From the NCBI RefSeq assembly GCF_000308575.1, contig NZ_BAFZ01000119.1, positions 1 through 64,000 of the forward strand: a DNA stretch of 64,000 nt, read 5' to 3'. This stretch comes from Nocardia exalbida NBRC 100660 (GTDB taxonomy: Bacteria > Actinomycetota > Actinomycetes > Mycobacteriales > Mycobacteriaceae). Of the stretch, positions 59,845-64,000 are shown one piece after another. Both the position numbers and the translations under genes were made by a program. Below the pieces are notes generated by a model, which was given only the letters and a program-made list of their open reading frames with translations, was not told the origin of the DNA and did no database searches. Position 1 is the stretch's first letter, and each line of letters opens with the position of its first letter.

Positions 59845-61248
59845 TCAGAAGTTGATCATGTGGCCGGCCAGGCCGTGGAAGGCTTCCTGGAGGGCCTCGC
59901 TGAGCGTCGGGTGGGTGTGCACGTTCCGGGTCAGCTCGTTGACCGTCAGGTCCCACTTCTGCGCGAGGGTGAGCTCGGGCAGCAGCTCGGAGACGTCCGG
60001 GCCGATGAGGTGCCCGCCGATCAGCTCGCCGTACTTGGCGTCGGCGATGAGCTTGACGAAACCGGTCGGGTCGCCGAGGCCGTGCGCCTTGCCGTTGGCG
60101 GTGAAGGGGAAGGTCGCGACCTTCACGTCGTAGCCCTCGTCCCGGGCCTGCTCCTCGGTCAGACCGAAGCTGGCGACCTGCGGCTGGCAGAAGGTGGCGC
60201 GCGGCATCATCCGGTAGTCGCCGAGGGTGACGGTCTCCGCACCCGCGATGGTCTCGGCCGCGACCACGCCTTGGGCCTCCGCGACGTGCGCGAGTTGCAG
60301 CTTGCCGGTGACGTCGCCGATCGCGTAGATGTGCGGCACGTTGGTGCGCATGTAGTCGTCGATCCCGATCGCGCCGCGGTCGGTGACCACCACGCCGGTG
60401 GTCTCCAAGCCGTAGCCGTCGACGCGCGGTGCGAAGCCGACGGCCTGCAGCACCTTGTCGACGGTGACGGTCTCGACCGAGCCGGACTTGTTGTCCTTGA
60501 TCGCGACGGTGACCTTGGCGCCGTCGTCCTCGATGGACTGCACGGCCGCACCGGTGGTGATGGTGATGCCGAGCTTCTTGTACTGCTTGGTGATCTCCTT
60601 GGAGACGTCCGCGTCCTCGTTCGGCAGCGCGCGGTCGAGGAACTCGACGATGCGCACGTCGACGCCGTAGTTCTTCAGGACGTAGCCGAACTCCATGCCG
60701 ATCGCGCCCGCACCGACGATGAGGATCGAGCCGGGCAGGTCACGGGTGAGGATCTGCTCCTCGTAGGTGACCACGTTCGCGCTGAGCTGGGTGCCGGGCA
60801 GCAGCTTGGTGACGGTGCCCGCCGCGATGATCGCGTTGTCGAACGTGATCGCCTCGGTGCCGCCCTTGGAGAGCTCGACCGAGAGCGAGTTCGGGCCGGT
60901 GAAGGTGCCCTTGCCGTCGAACTCGTCGATCTTGTTCTTCTTCATCAGGAAGTGGACGCCCTTGACCCGGCCGTCGGCGACCTTGCGGCTGCGGTCGAAG
61001 GCGACCCCGAAGTCGAAGTTCACCTCGCCGGAGATGCCGAAGGTCTTCGCCTCCTTGGTGAAGATGTGGGCGAGTTCGGCGTTTCGCAGGAGCGCCTTGG
61101 ACGGGATGCAGCCGACGTTCAGGCACACACCGCCCCAGTATTTCTGCTCGACGATCGCTGTTCGCAGGCCGAGTTGAGCGGCGCGGATCGCGGCGACGTA
61201 TCCGCCGGGACCAGCACCGAGAACGACGACATCGTAGTGGGAAGTCAC
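59845..61248 (-). CDS. lpd: Dihydrolipoamide dehydrogenase
   Basis: A 467-residue E3 subunit reoxidising lipoamide for pyruvate/2-oxo-acid dehydrogenases and, in mycobacteria, for peroxynitrite reductase. The FAD motif is VVLGAGPGGYVAA, the redox disulfide Cys42/Cys47 in GGVCLNVGCIPSK, the NAD motif VGAGAIGMEFG and the His446-Glu451 pair in HTHPTLSE. It ends GLAGHMINF like mycobacterial LpdC. Ends at a strong terminator. Confidence 0.97.
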   Translation of the reverse strand: MTSHYDVVVLGAGPGGYVAAIRAAQLGLRTAIVEQKYWGGVCLNVGCIPSKALLRNAELAHIFTKEAKTFGISGEVNFDFGVAFDRSRKVADGRVKGVHFLMKKNKIDEFDGKGTFTGPNSLSVELSKGGTEAITFDNAIIAAGTVTKLLPGTQLSANVVTYEEQILTRDLPGSILIVGAGAIGMEFGYVLKNYGVDVRIVEFLDRALPNEDADVSKEITKQYKKLGITITTGAAVQSIEDDGAKVTVAIKDNKSGSVETVTVDKVLQAVGFAPRVDGYGLETTGVVVTDRGAIGIDDYMRTNVPHIYAIGDVTGKLQLAHVAEAQGVVAAETIAGAETVTLGDYRMMPRATFCQPQVASFGLTEEQARDEGYDVKVATFPFTANGKAHGLGDPTGFVKLIADAKYGELIGGHLIGPDVSELLPELTLAQKWDLTVNELTRNVHTHPTLSEALQEAFHGLAGHMINF

Positions 61249-61528
61249 GAACCGAGCCTAACTCCGCAGCGGTATGTTCACCCACCCATCCCCCACCCTG
61301 GTGAGGTGTGGGCCACACCCATCCGCAAACTTTCCGTGATCGGGAAGAACGCGGTGGTGGCGCCGGGTTAGCATGCCGCCCGAGCGGCCGGGTCGAGCCG
61401 GTCCCGGTACCCGTTTCCGACGGCCCCGACTCCACCGTCGACCGGGTGGGTCCGAGTGGCACCCGGCTGCGGCAAAACGCGAGTCGACCTCTTCGTGGTG
61501 CTACCCCGCGGGGGGGCGAGCCGCAGGG

Positions 61529-62503
61529 TCAGGTTCGCCAGACCTGGCGGGCGACGCGGCGGAAGTTCTCGCCGAAGACCGCTGCCCGGTCCGCTGCGGT
61601 GAAACCACGACCGGCCAGCACCTCGTCGAGGCCGGGTACGTCGGCGGCCCCGGTCAGATCCTCGGGCGGCACCCATTGCAGCGCGCCCCATGCGGTGTAT
61701 GCCTCGGAGAAAGCGTCCGGATTGTTCGCCAGTTCGGCGTTGAAGTCCTCGGCGTCGAAGGAGTAGTCCGAGCCGATTCCGATGTGCTCGATGCCGACCA
61801 GCTCGGCGCCGTATTCGATGTGCCGCGCCATCGCCGCGATCCGCTCGGCGCGCTCGTCGGCGGCGTTGCGGCCCAGGAAGATTCCGACACCATTGATTCC
61901 GATCACGCCACCGGTCGCGGCGCAGGCGCGCGCCTGCTCGTCGGTGATGTTGCGCGGATGGTCCCACAGAGCGGCGAAGTTCGAGTGGCTGTAGATCATC
62001 GGGACGACGCTCAACTCGGCCAGTTCCAGCCCGGTGCGCCGGGAACAATGCGAGCCGTCGGCGAACATGCCGACTTCGTTGAGCGCATGGACGAGATCGC
62101 GGCCGTACCCGGTGAGTCCGGTGTCCTCGGTGTCCAGGCATCCGCAGCCCGCGGCGTTGGCGTGGTTGTAGGTGGGCAGCAACGACCGCACGCCGAGGTC
62201 GTAGAACCGCGCGACGTTGTCCAGGTCCCCGCCCAGCGGGCCGGAGTCCTCCAGATCGAACGCGAGCGCGACGGCGCCGGGCGCCCCGATGTCATCGACC
62301 CCGCGCACCAGGCGAAACCGGCCGTCCGCCGACGCCTCGCGGCGGAATCGGTCCAGCAACGCAAGAGAGTCCGCGGTCGACTGCCGGGAGTAGCCCACGT
62401 TCACCGACAAGTAGGACCCGGCCGGGTAGCGCGCGAGGTCGCCGATGCGCGCGGCGGGCGAGAGCGGCAGGCAGCAGTGCTGCTCCCAGAGAAACGGTGG
62501 CAA
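61529..62503 (-). CDS. Membrane-dipeptidase-like protein (peptidase M19)
   Basis: A 324-residue M19 TIM-barrel protein. AFDLEDSGPLGGDL (bridging Glu), DGSHCS, YSHSNFAALWDHPRN and GIEHIGIGSDY match the family's metal and substrate sites. The first zinc motif, normally HxD, reads EQHCCLPL, with Cys11 in place of Asp. The start is a TTG at 62501-62503 with AGGAGG seven bases before it. The 280-base gap downstream toward lpd holds nothing recognisable. Confidence 0.88.
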   Translation of the reverse strand: MPPFLWEQHCCLPLSPAARIGDLARYPAGSYLSVNVGYSRQSTADSLALLDRFRREASADGRFRLVRGVDDIGAPGAVALAFDLEDSGPLGGDLDNVARFYDLGVRSLLPTYNHANAAGCGCLDTEDTGLTGYGRDLVHALNEVGMFADGSHCSRRTGLELAELSVVPMIYSHSNFAALWDHPRNITDEQARACAATGGVIGINGVGIFLGRNAADERAERIAAMARHIEYGAELVGIEHIGIGSDYSFDAEDFNAELANNPDAFSEAYTAWGALQWVPPEDLTGAADVPGLDEVLAGRGFTAADRAAVFGENFRRVARQVWRT

Positions 62504-62724
62504 CCTCGAACCTCCTGTTCGGATCGGCCTCGCCGGCAGCGATCCTACTTGTCCGCGCCGAGTGGGCGTCGGCCCCAGCGAACGGCAAGCCGCCGCTACT
62601 CGGCCGCGGTGGACGAGTTGTCCCGTTCGCCAACACTTTTCGCCGCAATCCTCGGTAACAGCGCGCTCACCTCGACCGATGCACGTAGTACATCAATCCC
62701 CCGTGCCACGAAGGCGGTGCGACC

Positions 62725-63267
62725 ATGCGTCGCTTGCTTCCCCTTTTCTTCTCCTTCCTGACAGTCGCCGGTCTCTGGATCGCGCCCGCCCCGGCCTCCG
62801 CCGCCCCGGCGTGTGCCTCCGGTTGGGGTTCGATGCCCAAGACCAGCCAGGCCCGCACGCTCACGCCGCTGACCGGGGTCCGCGCCGGGCGGCACGACTG
62901 CTTCGACCGCTTGGTGTTCGACGTCGCCGGGCCAGTGACCGGGTACCACGTCGGCTACGTCGAGCGGGTGACCATGGACGGTTCCGGCGCACCCGTCCCG
63001 CTGCGCGGCGAGGCGTACCTGAGCATCACCGTGAACGCCCCCGCCTACGACGACTCGTTCACCCCCACCTACAACCCCGCGAACCGGGCCGAGCTCACCG
63101 AGGTGCGGGACTACCGGACTTTCCGTCAGGTGGCCTGGGCCGGCTCTTTCGAAGGCCAGACCACGGTCGGTCTCGGCACCCGCGCCCGGCTGCCGTTCCA
63201 GACCTACACCCTCGACGGACCGGGCAGCGGATCGCGCATCGTGGTCGACGTAGCGCACTCCTGGTAA
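62725..63267 (+). CDS. Secreted AMIN-like domain protein
   Basis: A 180-residue exported protein with a signal peptide (residues ~1-27, ending ASA-AP). The mature part begins CASGWGSMPKTSQARTLTPLTGVRAGRHDCFDRLVFDV, then YHVGYVERVTMDGSG and a closing GSRIVVDVAHSW, the pattern of AMIN-like beta-sandwich proteins of mycolate actinomycetes. Two cysteines (near residues 31 and 58) may form a disulfide. Function unknown; a cell-wall location is likely. Confidence 0.82.
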   Translation: MRRLLPLFFSFLTVAGLWIAPAPASAAPACASGWGSMPKTSQARTLTPLTGVRAGRHDCFDRLVFDVAGPVTGYHVGYVERVTMDGSGAPVPLRGEAYLSITVNAPAYDDSFTPTYNPANRAELTEVRDYRTFRQVAWAGSFEGQTTVGLGTRARLPFQTYTLDGPGSGSRIVVDVAHSW

Positions 63268-63301
63268 CCCCGCGCCCGGGCGGCTCGTCCACAATGTGGG
63301 G

Positions 63302-64000
63302 ATGAGCGGTGTGGAGAATGTGACCGACCCCTACCTCTGGCTGGAAGAAGTGACCGGCGAGCGGCCCCTGGACTGGGCCCGCGCGCACAACGCCGTCGTG
63401 CACTCCCGGTTCGCCGACTCCGATCGCTTCCGGGAGCTGGAGCGGCGCATCCTCGACATGCTCGACACCGATACGAAGATCGCCTACCCGTCTCGCCGCG
63501 GCCCCTGGCTCTACAACTTCTGGCGAGACGCCGAGCACCCGCGCGGCCTCTGGCGGCGCACCACGTTCGCCGAATACGCCGAGGACTCGCCGGACTGGGA
63601 CGTGCTGATCGATCTCGACGCACTGGCCGCCGCCGAGGACGAGAACTGGGTGTGGGGCGGAGCCGCGGTACTGCGCCCGGAACAGTCCCGCGCGCTGATC
63701 AGCCTGTCGCGCGGCGGCGCGGACGCGAAGGTGGTCCGCGAATTCGATCTCGCGCGGCGGGTGTTCCTCGACCCGGTCGACGGCGGCTTCTTCCTGCCCG
63801 AGGCGAAGTCGGAGATCCGCTGGATCGATATCGACTCGGTGTACGTGGGCACCGACTTCGGCCCCGGCTCGCTGACCGATTCGGGGTATCCGCGGATCGC
63901 GAAACGCTGGCGGCGCGGCACCGCTCTGGACGAGGCCACCACCGTTTTCGAGGGCGAGACCGGGGATGTCGCGGTCTCGGCGGGCTACGACCGCACACCG
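63302..64000 (+). CDS. Prolyl-oligopeptidase-family serine peptidase, N-terminal part
   Basis: The first 233 residues of an S9A-type peptidase, cut by the window end. TDPYLWLEEVTGERPLDWARAHN is the classical N-terminal signature. The beginning of the seven-blade propeller follows (VWGGAAVLRPEQSRALISLSRGGADAKVVREFD, then KSEIRWIDIDSVYVGTDFG). The catalytic domain is outside the window. Starts 34 bases after the AMIN-like gene. Confidence 0.9.
   Translation, partial: MSGVENVTDPYLWLEEVTGERPLDWARAHNAVVHSRFADSDRFRELERRILDMLDTDTKIAYPSRRGPWLYNFWRDAEHPRGLWRRTTFAEYAEDSPDWDVLIDLDALAAAEDENWVWGGAAVLRPEQSRALISLSRGGADAKVVREFDLARRVFLDPVDGGFFLPEAKSEIRWIDIDSVYVGTDFGPGSLTDSGYPRIAKRWRRGTALDEATTVFEGETGDVAVSAGYDRTP

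Noticed and set aside
1..64000. CRISPR arrays, insertion sequences, prophage, integrases, tRNA or rRNA
   Set aside because: No regularly spaced repeats, transposase or integrase motifs, or tRNA/rRNA-like segments were noticed while reading both strands; a dedicated tRNA scan was not possible.

Overview
The window is about 70% GC, with strong G/C bias at third codon positions, many GTG starts and many ATGA or GTGA stop-start overlaps. The gene content (mycobacterial-type RamB/ScfR regulator, icl1-fadB2 pair, FadE5-like acyl-CoA dehydrogenase, LigB-type ligase, PitA with DUF3349 neighbours, XRE-DUF397 pairs) points to a mycolate-containing actinomycete, most likely Nocardia or a close relative. 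I saw no rRNA, tRNA, CRISPR array, transposase or phage gene.

Layout. 1-6.7 kb: remnant of a TetR gene, a MetE homologue that has lost three of four zinc ligands, 3-hydroxybutyryl-CoA dehydrogenase, isocitrate lyase, and an alpha/beta hydrolase divergent from a MarR regulator. 7.2-23.8 kb: a purine/ureide catabolic island with xanthine dehydrogenase (a fused FeS-Mo subunit plus an FAD subunit), 8-oxoguanine/guanine deaminase, urate oxidase, hydroxyisourate hydrolase, OHCU decarboxylase, allantoinase, allantoicase, an HpcH/HpaI-like lyase, MocA-like and XdhC-like cofactor genes, a four-gene NMT1/THI5-like ABC importer and a PnuC-like permease. The xdh operon and the importer operon carry the same ~66-bp promoter/operator block, which ties the importer to the purine regulon. 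23.8-34.4 kb: an amino-sugar island (DeoR and TetR regulators, sugar ABC transporter, AgaS, ROK kinase, NagA, PfkB kinase, class II aldolase) that spells out N-acetylgalactosamine breakdown to triose phosphates without a PTS. 34.6-36.7 kb: XRE-DUF397 pair divergent from a small unknown gene and a DUF4254 gene. 36.7-41.9 kb: two DUF3349 genes, a small membrane protein, PitA, a secreted lipase and an ATP-dependent DNA ligase. 42-47.8 kb: RamB, an MFS exporter with its TetR, and FadE. 48.2-54 kb: urea ABC transporter urtABCDE with a GlnR-type box, plus a GntR regulator. 54-64 kb: NERD membrane protein, AhpD-like protein, several small regulator-enzyme pairs, a polysaccharide deacetylase, lipoamide dehydrogenase, an M19 dipeptidase, a secreted AMIN-like protein and the start of a prolyl oligopeptidase.

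How it fits together. Purines would be oxidised to urate, opened to allantoate, and split to ureidoglycolate and urea. Glyoxylate from that route meets isocitrate lyase metabolism, and urea uptake by Urt lies in the same window under an apparent nitrogen-control site. The genes lpd, AhpD-like, ramB, icl and fadB2 are in the same order and relative orientation as lpdC-Rv0464c-Rv0465c-Rv0467-Rv0468 of Mycobacterium tuberculosis but are spread over 58 kb, as if the catabolic islands had been inserted into an ancestral compact locus (or lost from mycobacteria). A family of GTTCGCGGCCC palindromic repeats sits at gene ends in at least four places.
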